This document shows, in pieces, positions 22,662 through 34,648 of a DNA stretch of 64,000 nucleotides. The notes beneath the pieces were generated by a model. That model did no database searches. It saw only the letters and a program-made list of their open reading frames with translations, and was not told the origin of the DNA. The DNA comes from Calamus simplicifolius. Lineage: Eukaryota > Streptophyta > Magnoliopsida > Arecales > Arecaceae. Made by a program: the position numbers and the translations under genes. Each line of letters begins with the position of its first letter. Position 1 is the first letter of the stretch. The stretch is from contig UESW01001786.1 in the NCBI GenBank assembly GCA_900491605.1, positions 93,065 to 157,064 on the forward strand, written 5' to 3'.

Positions 22662-23475
22662 AGAGGTAGTACGATATTGATATGATATGTTTGGTACAAG
22701 ATGGTATGTATTAGTATAGCATACAATTCATCTGAAGCATTCATTATTCTTTACTTCAAGGCTTTTCATGTTTTTGGCCTCCTTATAACTCTTGTATCAT
22801 GAACCTATTCTTTTTCAACCCTTTCCTACCATACTTCCAAATACGTAAATTTCTTTAGATGTTGATAATATGTCATTCATCATACTTTTGTTTTAGTGTT
22901 TACAACATTATGATATGTGCTATATCGTATCACCTTGAATAGCTTTGGTTACTGGTTGGAATCATAAATTTGCTTAGGCAAAATGCTTATAACATGTCAA
23001 GTATATAAAATGTCTATAAATTTTCAGCCTTATCTACTATTAGTTTGCATACAGTTTATCTACTTATCCACCTAAGCTTGTAATTTTTCCTTAATAGCAA
23101 TGCAATCCCCTAGCTGCCAGCATACTGAAACCACAATTTTAAAAATTGAGAGTTGATCATTGCATATATCTCTGAGTTGGCCATTCAAGGTTATTTAAAA
23201 GGCAAGCTGATTGAATAACAATTACATTAAATCTCTAATTATTCCTTAAAATCTTCACTATAAAACAAAATAAGGAAAGTAGCATATGGGATAGAACAAT
23301 TAGTGGCTCCTTGTGTCTTCTTTGCTTAGTAACTTCCCATCATTGTTCAAATATGGTGTTCTGCCATATTGGTGAACTAAAGACCACACTACAAGATTAC
23401 AAGCACTGGCGGTTCATGAGGTCCAACAGGCTTCTTGAAGTCTTAGGTGGTGTGTGTGTGTGGGGGGGGGGGGGG
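22662..23475. other. AT-rich non-coding region
   Basis: No feature that I can support, apart from a GTGTGTG tract and a run of about 15 G at 23460-23476 beside the left arm of the next element. Confidence 0.4.
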
Positions 23476-24313
23476 GTTCTTTGTACACTGCTTCGGTGTA
23501 GCAAATCCTACGTGGACTACATCGTTCCTCCTTATTGGTCATATGAATCCTACATGACTTAACGCAATGGGACAGCATAGTAGAGATAGCGTATCACTTA
23601 TGAATTCATTATAATGATCCCGTCGCTTCTGCAGTCTCTTTATGCATGAAAAATAACATTTTTGCTTCTTCCAAAGGCATGCGGATGTCATTTCTTCTTC
23701 TTCAGAAAAAATATTACGACACCCTAGTTGTAAAATTATAACACCTTAGTTATAAAATAATGGTACCTTAGGTATAAAATATTAAGACAGCTTTACGACA
23801 TCGTAGGAAGAATATGATATCGGCCAAAAAAATTTATAACACTCCAGTTGTAAAATTATAACACTATAGTTATAAAATTACAATACTCATTTAGAAATTA
23901 TTAAGGCAAAGCATTACGACATCCCAGGATAGACTTTTGATATTGGTAAAAAAAATACGATACCTTAGTTGTAAAATTACGATACCGTAGTTATAAAATT
24001 ATGACATCCTTGTAAGATCTTTGATATAGGCTCAAAAAATATTACAATACCCTAGTTGTAAAATTACGACACCCTAGTTAGAAACTTACAACACTTATTC
24101 AGAAAATGGCTGCACCGCCCCTGGTCTGCACACAAATTTTAAAAAGAGGTTGAACGGGTATTAATGCACGTCACGCTCAAAACTTAAGATGGTATCCCTG
24201 CTATCTCATCCTATCCTATTGCATCGAGCCATATAAAATGCATGTGGACCAATAAGAAGAGGCGGTATAGCCTACGTAAGATTTGCTGCACCATAGGCAG
24301 TATACAAAGACTT
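23476..24313. mobile_element. Foldback-like or MULE-like element with long inverted arms
   Basis: The left arm (about 23476-23604) begins TTCTTTGTACACTGC. The right arm (about 24189-24313) in reverse complement begins GTCTTTGTATACTGC. Both arms share GCAAATC(C/T)TACGT, CTTATTGGTC and GCAAT.GGA blocks, roughly three-quarters identical over about 125 bp. No transposase is present. The interior is a degenerate tandem repeat. Arm length suits a non-autonomous MULE or a foldback element. Confidence 0.7.
23690..24110. repeat. Degenerate tandem repeat inside the foldback-like element
   Basis: About four copies of a unit of roughly 100 bp contain ATTACGACACC.TAGTTGTAAAATTA and a closing GACATC.TAGGA.G..TTTGATAT-like string. 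It is AT-rich and non-coding. Confidence 0.65.
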
Positions 24314-24984
24314 TTCAAGTGGGGGATATACTTGACTGATCAATGTGCTCTATTTTTCGGAGGCTTGAAATAGCAAAAGAGGCCCAAAATTGTGATTAGA
24401 CAATTTCTTCTCCTTGTTTTAATGGTGCACATGTAAGTGCACCGTTTATTATAGATGTTATGCCTCTCTCTTTCTTTATATTTAGGAGTATGCAAAGTGT
24501 AATGTACATAACAAATAAGGTTAGTATTGATAAATTAAATATAGCCATAAAAGCATGAATTAGTTCAAAGGCTTAGAGATGATGACTTCATGAAGGACCA
24601 CCTCTAAGGGACCATTCAACAATTATGGAAAAAATCTATCCTATAATTACAATGGAAGTACATACATTGTAGGTCCTTTGATTCTGGATGTGGAATACAT
24701 TTTTTTACCGGTGTTGTATGTTGATATTGCATCAGTTGCAAATTTGATGGATTAATGGAATAAACCTTTTATGGGGACTAGATTGCATCAAAATCTTGAG
24801 AATAGATTGTTGCTGGGTTTAAAATTCTTTGCAATAGCTTGTTTCTTTCCCGCTTCACTTTTTCTTTTCTTCTTTTGATTAAGTTATAAGTCCTTTAAAT
24901 CCTAAATATGCTAAGATGGTACCTTCTGATGTTTAATGATTTTTTTCCCTTTATATTGCTTTTTGGCTTATTATCTGATGTGAT
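24314..24984. other. AT-rich non-coding region
   Basis: I see no gene, RNA or repeat that I can support in this stretch. Confidence 0.4.
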
Positions 24985-25791
24985 TATAACACTCCAAGCT
25001 CATCCGCTCGCCCAATTAACCTCGTTAGCAGGTCGAAACTACGTAGCCCAAAAACTTGAGTAAAATTTAATGGATAGCAAGTGGACATAAGTTATAAGTA
25101 TATAACACATTACTTTTTCATCCAATATGGACTAAACTTGAGGTATCATAATCTCACCATCTTATAATGCGACGTCCTCGTCGTACACTACAAGCTAGCT
25201 AGAATCTACCACGAGTTGGATCATTGATGCTGCAAGGGTAGCTCCACGCCATGGCAAAAATTTATCATTATTCTATGAGTAGCCCTTTCATCATGCCCAC
25301 CAACTTTTGCACACTCAGATCGGCTTTAATTCCATTTGTAATGCCCCAAGCCCATCTGCTGGTAACCATGTGGCTCAAAAACTTGAGTGAAAGTTAATGG
25401 ATAGCAAGTGGACTTGAGTTATAAACACATTACACATTTCTTTCCTATTAATGTGGAACTAAACTTGGGTATCATAAATTTTTCTTCTTATAATGCGACA
25501 TCTCATCGCATGCCACAAGCTAACCAAAATCTACCTTCGAACTGGGTCATTGGTACTGTAAGGGTATGCCATGATGGGACTCTAGCACCGTTTATGGATA
25601 GTCATTTCCTTATGCCCACCAACTTTCACATACTCGGGTCGACTTTGATACCATTTGTAACACCCCAAGCGGTCCAATTAACCTCATTAGTAGGCTGAAA
25701 CTACGTGGCCCAAAGCCTCAAGTGAAAGTTAATGGGTAGCAAGTGAACTTGAGTTATAAGCACATAACACATCTCTTTCCCATCCAATATG
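24985..25791 (-). mobile_element. TRIM retrotransposon with three LTRs and two internal regions
   Basis: Three direct repeats start at 24985, 25337 and 25656 (TGTAACACCCCAAG and variants). The first two end at GGTATCA (25148, 25474); the third is cut at 25791. Between them are internal regions of about 181-188 bp carrying, on the minus strand, a PBS relic and a purine-rich tract. The LTRs are 138-164 bp. No protein is encoded. The size, Met-tRNA PBS and lack of coding define a TRIM. The LTR-internal-LTR-internal-LTR layout points to unequal recombination. Confidence 0.8.
25643..25653 (-). other. Primer binding site relic of the TRIM
   Basis: CTTTGATACCA is the complement of a slightly altered TGGTATCAAAG, two to three bases from the LTR start at 25656. 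The other copy, near 25324-25334, is more diverged (CTTTAATTCCA). Confidence 0.7.
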
Positions 25792-27187
25792 ATAATATTC
25801 TTTTCCTAAAGCTGAAAAGCAAATTTTTATGTAATGGGACCAATGTCAAGAAATCAATCAATTTTTGGCAAAGAAGAATTGCCACATGACCTAAAATGAA
25901 GTAGCTGCCATTAATCTGATGGATTTCTCCAGACTTATATGTCAATGACTTCACAAAATGCTCCACTGATGAGTTCATGTAGAATGTAAAGGATCTCTGT
26001 CTTGGCTATTTGATTCTATAAGGGAAGAATGTCGCAACAACCCAATATCGTTCCAGTGTGAGATCATGCAGTTAGAATGGTATGATGGGTTTTGCAAGTT
26101 TTACCATCAAAATAAACCCTTCTATTCAAGCAGAGATTGCAAAGAAATAGGCCACTTGTGTAGCTATTGTAAAGTTGGTTATAAATATCATAAGCTAATG
26201 TTTGTATTAAAGCTGGATCATTTTTTAAGGAAAGATTCTGTTGTCCCTGATATTTGGGTTGGAGAGACATGCCTTATTGCCAACATGTATTTACATAGGA
26301 CCAGTTTTACCATGGAATGTTTAAGTGTGTTTAAAAGAAACTGAAACTAAGGTAGATAGGGTTGGCCTGAGGAAAGCCTTGTTTGTCCAACAAGTTTGCC
26401 TTGGATGACCGAGACTTTTAATGTAGAATGGTTTTATGATTAGCGTAGTTAAATTCATTTCGAACTTAAATTGGACTTATTATAGATCAAATTAGATGCA
26501 AATATGATTCAATGACAGTTTCTCATGGTAGTACAACATGACCATTCTCCACTATATTTTTATCAGATTGCATTATATATAGAGGGAAAGCAGATTCATG
26601 TGTTGCTATGAAATTAGAAAAAAGAGCACGTAAGAGATGTTAAAAGATTGGTTTCTTCTGTTAAATTATTAAAGTAAATTTTTGGAATAATTTTATCTAG
26701 TAAATATATTAGTAGTTCTTCAATGTACTTGGGAGCTTGCACTAGTATGGGAGACCACAATCTCATAAAAACCCTTACTATCGTTAACCTACTTTATCTA
26801 TTTCCTAAGCAGAACCATGCATTCTTACATTTTCCTAAGACCAACATTAACCCACTGCATCTATTCCCTATAAGCTTGACCATGCACTCTTACACTTTCT
26901 TAAGCAATTAATTTTTCTCATCTTTCTATGATCAAGAACTTCATTAAATATGTGTCATGCTTGCTCTACTATCAACTACTCCAAGAACAAAAATCTCCAT
27001 CTCCCTAACTTGTGCAAGCTTACCAAAAACTTTATCTTGTATGCTGATGATGAATTAATGAAATATTTTGCCCTCTTTATCTTTTGGTGCTCTTTTTCTC
27101 TTTGGTTTCGAGTCTTGGACTAGTGTGAAGTGTTTTCTTCCACTAATTAAAAAGTGAGTAGTTCATCAATGCTCATCTCTCTCCACA
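25792..27187 (+). other. Non-coding region ending in the putative copia-2 LTR
   Basis: Short ORFs occur but none resembles a known protein. The sequence ends in CTCTCTCCACA at 27187, directly before a PBS. Its last few hundred bases are therefore probably the 5' LTR of copia-2. I cannot fix the LTR start because the other LTR is not in the window. Confidence 0.45.
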
Positions 27188-27200
27188 TGGTATCAAAGCC
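27188..27200 (+). other. Primer binding site of copia-2
   Basis: TGGTATCAAAGCC matches the initiator tRNA-Met primer site with one change. It follows the terminal CA of the putative LTR. Confidence 0.85.
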
Positions 27201-28489
27201 TCACGGGAGTTAACAATGCTTGTAATCTTTTCTTGGTGAAAAAGAGCGATATACCAAAAATGGATCATCTGGGCATTCGTGGTAGTCTGACATCAAGCTT
27301 CTTAACAACTCTAATTACAAGATATGGAAGACTTGCTTGGAGTCTTATCTTGTTGGTGAAGACTTGTGGGAGATCATTGGAGGCAGTCGGGAAGCTCCAA
27401 CAAATGCGAAGGATTTCAAAAAGTGGAGGATGATGAATGCTAAGGCAGAATTCATTTTGAAGAGGATGATCTCTCATGATTTGTTTGAACATATTATTGG
27501 TTGTAAATTGGCTTTCAAAATTTGGAGTACCTTGATGAATTGTTCAACAAGAGGAATGTTTCTCGGTTGCAATTTTAAGAGAATGAGTTAACCAATACAA
27601 AGCAAGGTGATCTCTCCATATCTTAGTATTTCTTGAAGATAAAGAATTTTTGTTTGGAGATTTCACTTTTGAATCTAGATGAGCTAATTTCGGAGTCCCG
27701 AATGAAGCGGCTAATTATTGGAGGGCTTGACAAAAGGTACATTCCATACTGCACTTTTATTCAAGAATGGGAAAGGCAGCCATACTTGATGGAGCTTGAG
27801 AACCTTCTTTCTTGTCAGGAGTCTTTGGCTTGTCAAATGGCAGGATGTTCCATTTCTAGGGGAGGAAGATGCTCTCATTTCATATTAAAAAAAGAAATTT
27901 TGATAAAGGCAAGGAGAAGAAGGCTAAAGGTGAGGAACCTCTATTTAAAAGTGATCATACAAATCGAAAAGGGTCAAGATGTTTCCAATGTAACATGATC
28001 ATGCACATAAAGAAGAATTGCCATATGAAGTTAAAGCCGAGTAATGTTGCCGAGAAGGAAGACAATCCAAAGAAAGAAAATTAGGGAAAGTGTTTTGTGG
28101 CAAACTACTACAGTAAATGCCATGTCTTCTATTAACTTTAATGAAGATTGGATCATTGATTCAAGACATGGTCATTATCTCACCAATGACATTTTGAAGT
28201 TCTCTTTTATTCTGGATCACAATGGTAAAGAACTTATCATCATAGCAAACAATACTATCCATATGATAGAAAAGCAGGATAGTATTACTCTTGTAAATGA
28301 AATTAATCCTATCACTTTGAAGAGTGTTTATCATGTGCTTGGGATGAAAAGGAATCTCTTTTCAGTGGCTAATGTGATAGGTATTGGCTACTTTATGTTG
28401 TTGGGCACCAATGATGTAAAGTCTCTCTAAAATATTTATTATTTAGAGGAGGATGTTGTTCACATCGGCAAGAGAGCAAAACATCTATA
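27201..28489 (+). pseudogene. Ty1/copia gag-protease remnant (copia-2), cut by CACTA-3
   Basis: Broken plus-strand frames give gag pieces: DLWEIIGGSREAP, a central block with ISESRMKRLIIGGLDKRY, then a zinc knuckle CFQCNMIMHIKKNC (CX2CX4HX4C). A protease-like segment follows in which the usual DSG reads DSR (WIIDSRHGHYLTND), so the catalytic triad is lost. The segment TLKSVYHVLGMKRNLFSVAN is typical of the region before integrase. Reading continues through ADVVHxGKR-like sequence to 28489, where it stops abruptly at the CACTA-3 terminus. Integrase and RT are absent. Confidence 0.85.
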
Positions 28490-28559
28490 CACTACGTAGA
28501 GATTTAAGAATAACGATGCTAAAAAAGTAATTTACCTTTCTTAGTCGGAAAGCCACATT

Positions 28560-28830
28560 CTGACGGGTGTGAAAAAAAAATTTACCGACGCTTCTGGAAG
28601 CATCGGGAAAATTTTTCCGACGCTTTAAAAATTGGCAGGGTGCCTATTTTTTTTCCGACGCTTTAAAAAGCGTCGGCATCAGAAATATGGCTCAATTGCG
28701 GCTTTGGCGCGCCTAATTTTTTTTCGATGCTTTAAAAAGCGTCAGAAATATGGCTCAATGTTGGCACGACTACTTTTTTGTCCCGATGCTTTAAAAAGCG
28801 TCGGCATCGAAAATATGGCTCAATTTTAAG
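28560..28830. repeat. CACTA-3 left subterminal repeats
   Basis: Four or five units contain CCGACGCTTTAAAAAGCGTC or variants, forming near-perfect palindromes. Each is followed by GGCATCAGAAATATGGCTCAA-like spacer (period about 60-70 bp). These are the probable binding sites of this element's TNPA protein. Confidence 0.8.
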
Positions 28831-29316
28831 CGGGTCAAGCGGTAGCTGTTATGCAATAAATAGCTATCAATACACATTATTAATTGCAATCTCTTATAAT
28901 AATCCTTAATATGTCTATAAGCAAAACTGGAGCTCTGCCTCATAACACAAGGACTTTGAATGGATTAATAAGATAGTTTTTGCTACTGCAATAGGAAAGT
29001 GAGACAAAAGCATATGCCAAGTTAATGCACACCATGAATTAATTATCAAACCTTCATAACAAAAATAATGTGTAAATTAAGAATATCATGAATTTAATAA
29101 TGTGCAACTAAAATAAGGAGTGCATAATAATGTGTAAATTAAGAATATCATGAATTTAATAATGTGCAACTAAAATAAGGAGTGCATGAAGCTCTGTTAC
29201 TAAAATCTTGACAAGCACAAAAAGGTCCAGCAGAATCACTGATGAGGTGAAAGATTTCTGGACGCCTGCCGCAATATATAGTTTTGTTTTGGTGTTTATA
29301 GCACGATGCCTCAGCT
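28831..29316. other. Non-coding CACTA-3 sequence with a 59-bp tandem duplication
   Basis: AT-rich. From about 29069 to 29187 a unit with GTGTAAATTAAGAATATCAT and GTGCAACTAAAATAAGGAGT is present twice, almost identical, so the duplication is recent. No gene is seen. Confidence 0.7.
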
Positions 29317-29798
29317 AGGCTTTGTTTGGATCTTTGGAGGGAAGGAAGGAGAGAGTAAAAAGAAGGAAATGGATGGAAGGAAAGGAAGGGGAAGGAATGG
29401 TTGCTCTTCTTCTCTTGTTTAGAAAGGATGAAAGGGAAAGGAAGGGTAATATCAATTATCTTGTTTGGATAGAGAGAGGGAAAAGAAGGGGAAGAGTTAT
29501 GTGACAATTATATCCCTTCAAAATAGGAAATAAACTGGGGGAGTGAAAGAATGAAGAATAAAAATAAAGGGGTATTTTGGTCTTCCCAGAAAGTATGACT
29601 TAAACTTTTCCCTCCCCCAGCTTACCCTCCGATTTGGGGGTTAACAAATTTACGCTCGCTGGGAGGAAAAGGAGGGGAACCGGTTACTCCCATTCTCTTC
29701 CCCCTCTTTCTTTTACCTCCTCCCAAACAAGATAACTTGTGACCTTTTACCTCCTTTCCTTTCCCTCCCCTCCATTCCCTCCCATCCAAACAGACCCC
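29317..29798. mobile_element. hAT-like MITE with GGTCTGTTTGGAT-type termini
   Basis: The left end GGCTTTGTTTGGATCTTTGG faces the right end CCATCCAAACAGACCCC. The purine-rich left arm (GGAAGGAAGG) mirrors the pyrimidine-rich right arm (CCTTTCCCTCCCC). A second internal copy of the pair gives a nested hairpin. There is no coding capacity. The terminus type and size (about 480 bp) fit hAT-derived MITEs of plants; I did not find a clear 8-bp target duplication. Confidence 0.7.
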
Positions 29799-31185
29799 AA
29801 ATCATGTTCCCAAGGCCCTCATTTAATCCCTCAGAACCACGAAAATGCTCTCATCATCCAATTTATATGGGTCAACTTTTATAAGACACACTTCATTATC
29901 CACATCTTTTAAAACACACACTGCAAGATAATTCATTAACACCTAATTTTGTATTCTTAATTCCTCTCCCCAGGCCAGTGAAGTGAATCTAAATTGAATA
30001 TTTTTGTGCTAAAGTTTTTGTTATCCATACAAATCAATTCATTTTTCATCACTTTCTTGAAACCATAGTGATAACAACACAACCACTTACTTTTGTTCAG
30101 ATGGAGCAATGCCCAGGACATTAGAAGTAACTCTTATTTACATGACCATTTATGAGCTACTCTAATGTCTAATTTACCTATTTTAGACTTTTCATCATAA
30201 CTCTCTTTCACTAGAAGAGCCCTTCTTCAATATTGTTAAAGCATATTTTAAGTTGAAAATGTTCCAGTATGGTTTACAATTATGCATCAATCCACAAACA
30301 CACCACATATTACATAAAAAAATTACTGAAAAAAAGAGGAAATGAAGTATATGCTTTTCGTAACCAGAATAATTCTAGCTAAAATATTATGATGCCTCTC
30401 TATGCTACAGCACCAACATGCTTGCATCCAAAATACACATGAATCCTGGATGTTTGCTCCAGTATATGGATGCACGTCCATAGAAATCATAGGTAAAGTC
30501 TGCAATTTAACCAATACTATGCAGATACATAAATAACATTGGGTCACCCCCCTCATTGGCTCACCACGGCATACCAAAGTGTACAGATGACACCGGCACT
30601 TCTCAAAAATATCTTGATAACAAAGATTTTAGCAATAGAAGTATAGAACCAAACACTACTTGTCCACCAAAGTGAGCACTTGAAACATCATTCTGAACAT
30701 ACATGCTATTAAAAGAACAAACTAGGACCAGATTGAACTATAATATAGGATATAAACTTTTAGAACACCCAAGACTACAATTTATTCCAAGTACAAGAAA
30801 CGCTTTGAGTACAGTAGAAAGGATCTAACCACTAGAAAGGATCTAACACTAGATTTTCTTTCGTTGCACAAAAGATATTGCATAATCCCATGGCAATATG
30901 CTGTGAAAATAATCCAATGAAACTTGCTACCCCATAATGTTTCTCACTATATCAAACTCATTAAGAATACACCATTTTCTCTTGATCAATCTGTGGCAAT
31001 CTAAATTATATTAAATCTATACAATGCAATCATAACAAACATAAAATCATTGCATTCTTCACATCCAAATTAAAATTTCAAATATAAATTTCACTGCAAT
31101 CAACTAAGAGATAGTTTGATACAATATAAATTTAACAAAATTTAAAAATACATGAAATGAAAGATATAAAATAAAAAAAGCCGAG
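29799..31185. other. AT-rich non-coding CACTA-3 sequence
   Basis: This lies downstream of the TNPA-like gene. A minor direct repeat GAAAGGATCTAAC occurs near 30815-30850. I see no gene. Confidence 0.45.
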
Positions 31186-32043
31186 GTCAATGATCTGCAG
31201 GAGGAAAGTTGTCACCCTATCCACGAGGATATGAGCTCTAGGAGCCTATAAGAATAATTAAAAATATTTAATTTGCTCAACTATCATTACAATATAATAG
31301 ATAAATAATTGATTTAATATAAAAATATATAATTAAAAATATATGTATTTACCTGATGTGGAACAAATATCTGTACGATAGATGTAAGCCGCTCAATGTG
31401 CTCTCTCATAAAATCCATCACTGCACGATCGTCGGCACGACTCCGTTGCATCTCCTCCATCGTGCTCTATTGTCAGCATGACTCTGTTGCATCTCCTCCA
31501 TCGCTGCTCTATCTGCGATATAGCTCTGTCGCATCTCCTCTATCTCTGCTAAAGTTTATGAACACCATCTGCAGCATCTGTAGCATCACGTGCACGTCTA
31601 CTCATCTCAGATATCTGAGTGGGGGTGACTCAACTCCATAACCCCTCACTCGACCATAGCGCTCCGGCCCCATCAGCTCCGTAAACACCTCGGCCTCAAT
31701 GCGACTACTCTGCGTAGATGCTGTAGAGTCATCGACACGTTCAGCAATAAGAGCTGTAGCTCTTTCCTGTATTAATTTAAAAAAATTAGTTAGATCTTAC
31801 TGAATAACAAAATCAAATTAAAATCGTTGCATGAAATAAATTGTAATAAATAATTACATAAAAGTCTCTCGACTAATCTCTGACAAAAGTGCCATCATCG
31901 TGAATATGAGTCATCCAGTAAAACTCCACCTTACGGGGTTCTCGCCCATGCTCATCCATCTACAAGAAAAATTATAGATATCGCAATATGCTTTCATATA
32001 CCTTTGGGGCTGATGCAATTCAAATTAATTTCAAGTCATAATA

Positions 32044-32367
32044 AAGCTTAAAAGCAAACACATAGGAGGTGCACTTTCGAAGAAGAAAAAGAGTAAGCTC
32101 TAGAATTCGCCTTGTATGCTTAGCATTGAGTTAGTTTATTTAGCTTGCAGATTGGAGGCTTCAGAATGTTCTGACAATAATCTTTGATGATCAGGTGTTG
32201 TTTATAGTGTGTATGATGAGGTTCCAGCATGGCCAGGGCGTGAAAGGGATTGTGCTGAAGAGAGATGCTATTTTGGCCTGAAAACAGCTCAAGGACTAAT
32301 TGAGTTTGAATGTGAGAACTGGACTAGTAAACAGATGTGGGTGGATGCAGTACAAAACCTGCTTTGA
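32044..32367 (+). pseudogene. Captured host gene fragment: PH-like domain, two exons
   Basis: Exon 1 (about 32044-32092) reads HIGGALSKKKK and ends at a GTAAGC donor. Exon 2 (32195-32367, after AG) reads VVYSVYDEVPAWPGRERD, then CYFGLKTAQGLIEFECEN and KQMWVDAVQNLL, then a stop. Joining the exons keeps the frame exactly (split AGT codon). This matches what I know of the plant-specific PH-like domain (PH_2) at the C-terminus of VAN3-binding/FORKED-like proteins, which act in vein patterning and vesicle traffic. It lies antisense inside a CACTA-3 TNPA intron. The intron is kept, so capture was from DNA, not from mRNA. Upstream exons are absent. The family name is from memory. Confidence 0.7.
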
Positions 32368-33770
32368 CAAGTAACTGCTAGTTCAGAGCAAGTAGAGCCC
32401 TCCCTGGAAGTACTAAAACTCAATCAGGAGAGAGTTGTGGACAACATTCAGTTCTAGTCTAAAGCAAGTTGTCTACGTCCTTATAGAAGGAATACTCAAT
32501 CCATATCATCGTTTGTTGTTTCTCCCCTCGCTCATAGTGTTATGGAAACTATGATAGGATAATTGATGTTTCTACCGACAGCATATTGTTACATGCGAGA
32601 TTACATAGCTTTTACCAGATAGGATAATCTGATGTTTTGGTAATATAGTGAATGATGTTAATATTGAATCAAATGTGTGATCCTGGATGTTACAATAGGA
32701 GCCTGGATGCTAGCCATGAATGTCAATCATGAGAACAATCAGGATCTTTGTTCACTGTACGGCATCATCGGTTGCTGTTTGGGATATTCCAAAATGTTCA
32801 GGTTTGTGTTTTGATGCTATTCTTAGCCCTCTTGGAAACTGATTCGTGGCAAAGAATTCATCTGAATGATTTATATTATGCAAAATGTGGACTTCTTTTT
32901 CCATATATCTTGAAGATGTCCTATAAAAAGATGCAGTATGGACATAGGGACTAGTGAATGATATTCAAATTTTGTTGTTGTAAAAGATAACTATTTATTG
33001 GATGTCTTATCCTGAAAAAAAGCATGTCAGAGAAATACTTTTGTGAAATATTGTTGTCTCTCAGTTATAAAGAAAATCAGATTAGTGAGGTTTACTGATT
33101 CCTAAAAGGTGGAAATGGAGTAGTGCAGTTATGTATTTTAATCTCCTATGTTTGGCATGGTACGAGAAATATGGAATTTTGAAGCATTCTTTCTCTAATT
33201 GAAGGAAATGAAGATGGTCAAGCATGATTCAAAAAGACCACAATGATGACAATATAAACCAAACAGGTAGGATGGATATCAAATGGAAGAATTCTGATAC
33301 AACTGAATTAATGGATCCTTCATTTTTATCTACAAGAAAAAGATCTCAGCTTGTTCTCTTATCATCATCAGTAGCCCACTAGAATCCTAGATCAAGTCAG
33401 TTATGTTTTCTTTCTAAAGAGATACCAGAAAAAGGTTATAGATATAGCCATCGTCATATCACTCATCTAATTTTGTCCCCATCTGATTCATAGCTGAGAC
33501 CGTTACATTGCCAGTACAGTGTCCTATCTCTTTTTGAGACCAAGAATGGTGGCCATCATCCGATAGGTGTTGGCTTAAATCTTGGGCAAGGGAAACCCAA
33601 GCTAAATGAATCCAAGTGGCTCACATTCTGCTATTTTGACAGATCATGAAAAACTTACTAACGTTAGCTATGTACTCCAGGTGTCAAATCAGTTTAATTT
33701 TTACCAAATGCAAACATCAGCATTTGGGAAGGTTTCAGCATAGTATAGCATCTGTAAGAATGGGAAGGGA
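32368..33770. other. Intron-internal region with a possible further captured piece
   Basis: Mostly non-coding. A short open plus-strand segment near 33529-33650 reads ETKNGGHHPIGVGLNLGQGK and ends in a stop after WLTFCYFDRS. Its composition looks coding, but I do not recognise it. The rest could be the 3' flank of the PH-like donor gene. Confidence 0.4.
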
Positions 33771-34043
33771 TTGTGCGACTGGATGATATTTTGTGCAAGT
33801 TGTGGTCATGCTTCGGTTGAATATGTTTATCTAAATGGAAACAAGTTCACTGGAACATTGCCGAGCAATCCATCAGATTATCAATGGTTAGTTGTATTGG
33901 ATGTCCACAACAACCAGTTATCAGGTACGATACCAGAGAGTATAGGACTCGCTACCGCTCTGGAGTACCTTAATCTTGGAGGAAATTATTTCCATGGCAA
34001 AATACCACATGATTTATGTAATCTAACATATTTTTGGTGTTAG
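33771..34043 (+). pseudogene. Captured host gene fragment: leucine-rich repeats
   Basis: The ORF encodes about three plant-type LRRs: VEYVYLNGNKFTGTLP, LVVLDVHNNQLSGTIPESIG and LEYLNLGGNYFHGKIPHDL. These fit the LxxLxLxxNxxxGxIP consensus of LRR receptor-like proteins. It ends in a stop after NLTYFWC, with no transmembrane or kinase part and no signal peptide. It lies in the same TNPA intron as the PH-like fragment, also antisense to the transposon gene. The specific donor gene cannot be named. Confidence 0.75.
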
Positions 34044-34648
34044 ACTTATTTGGAGGAAATTAATTTATTCCACATGTATCACGGTAGACATGTATCACAA
34101 TATATCATTATAATAAGTAAATGCTTTGATATAAAAAATATAAATTTATACAATTAAGGAACATACGAACTCTTGTCTGACTTGTGCATAACTCTTGGAT
34201 TTCGATGTATGAGGAGCAGACAGGGCTGCTCGTGCAGCTTTACCAATATTAGAATATGTCTACAAAATTAAGTAAATATACTTGTTATATTCGAAAGTAA
34301 AGCATACATGTATATATAATGTACAATAAAAATCAAATATTTTAATAGTATCTTAAAAGATTAAATTATAAGATACCTGTTCCCTCTCTCAGAACCAGTA
34401 ATGAACCAACTCCATCCATTGATGAGGGGGTACATCAGGAGGACAAGTACCAACTACCTGCTCCTCGGTCATATTCGGCAACTTGTGCTTCATTTTCAAC
34501 TGTGCCTTATATTCTTTCCATTTTCGGTTGAGAGACTTCATTACAAAATCATGAGAGGATGGATGGTAGTAGAAACTTGGCCTGCAAAAGAAATATCATA
34601 GAACCATAGCTGCATGCATCAAGGCTATTGGCAACCTGCTTCTAGATT

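Noticed and set aside
25754..26344. ORFs of 68-92 codons on both strands.
   Set aside because: They show no recognisable domain and overlap each other. There is no promoter or splice evidence.
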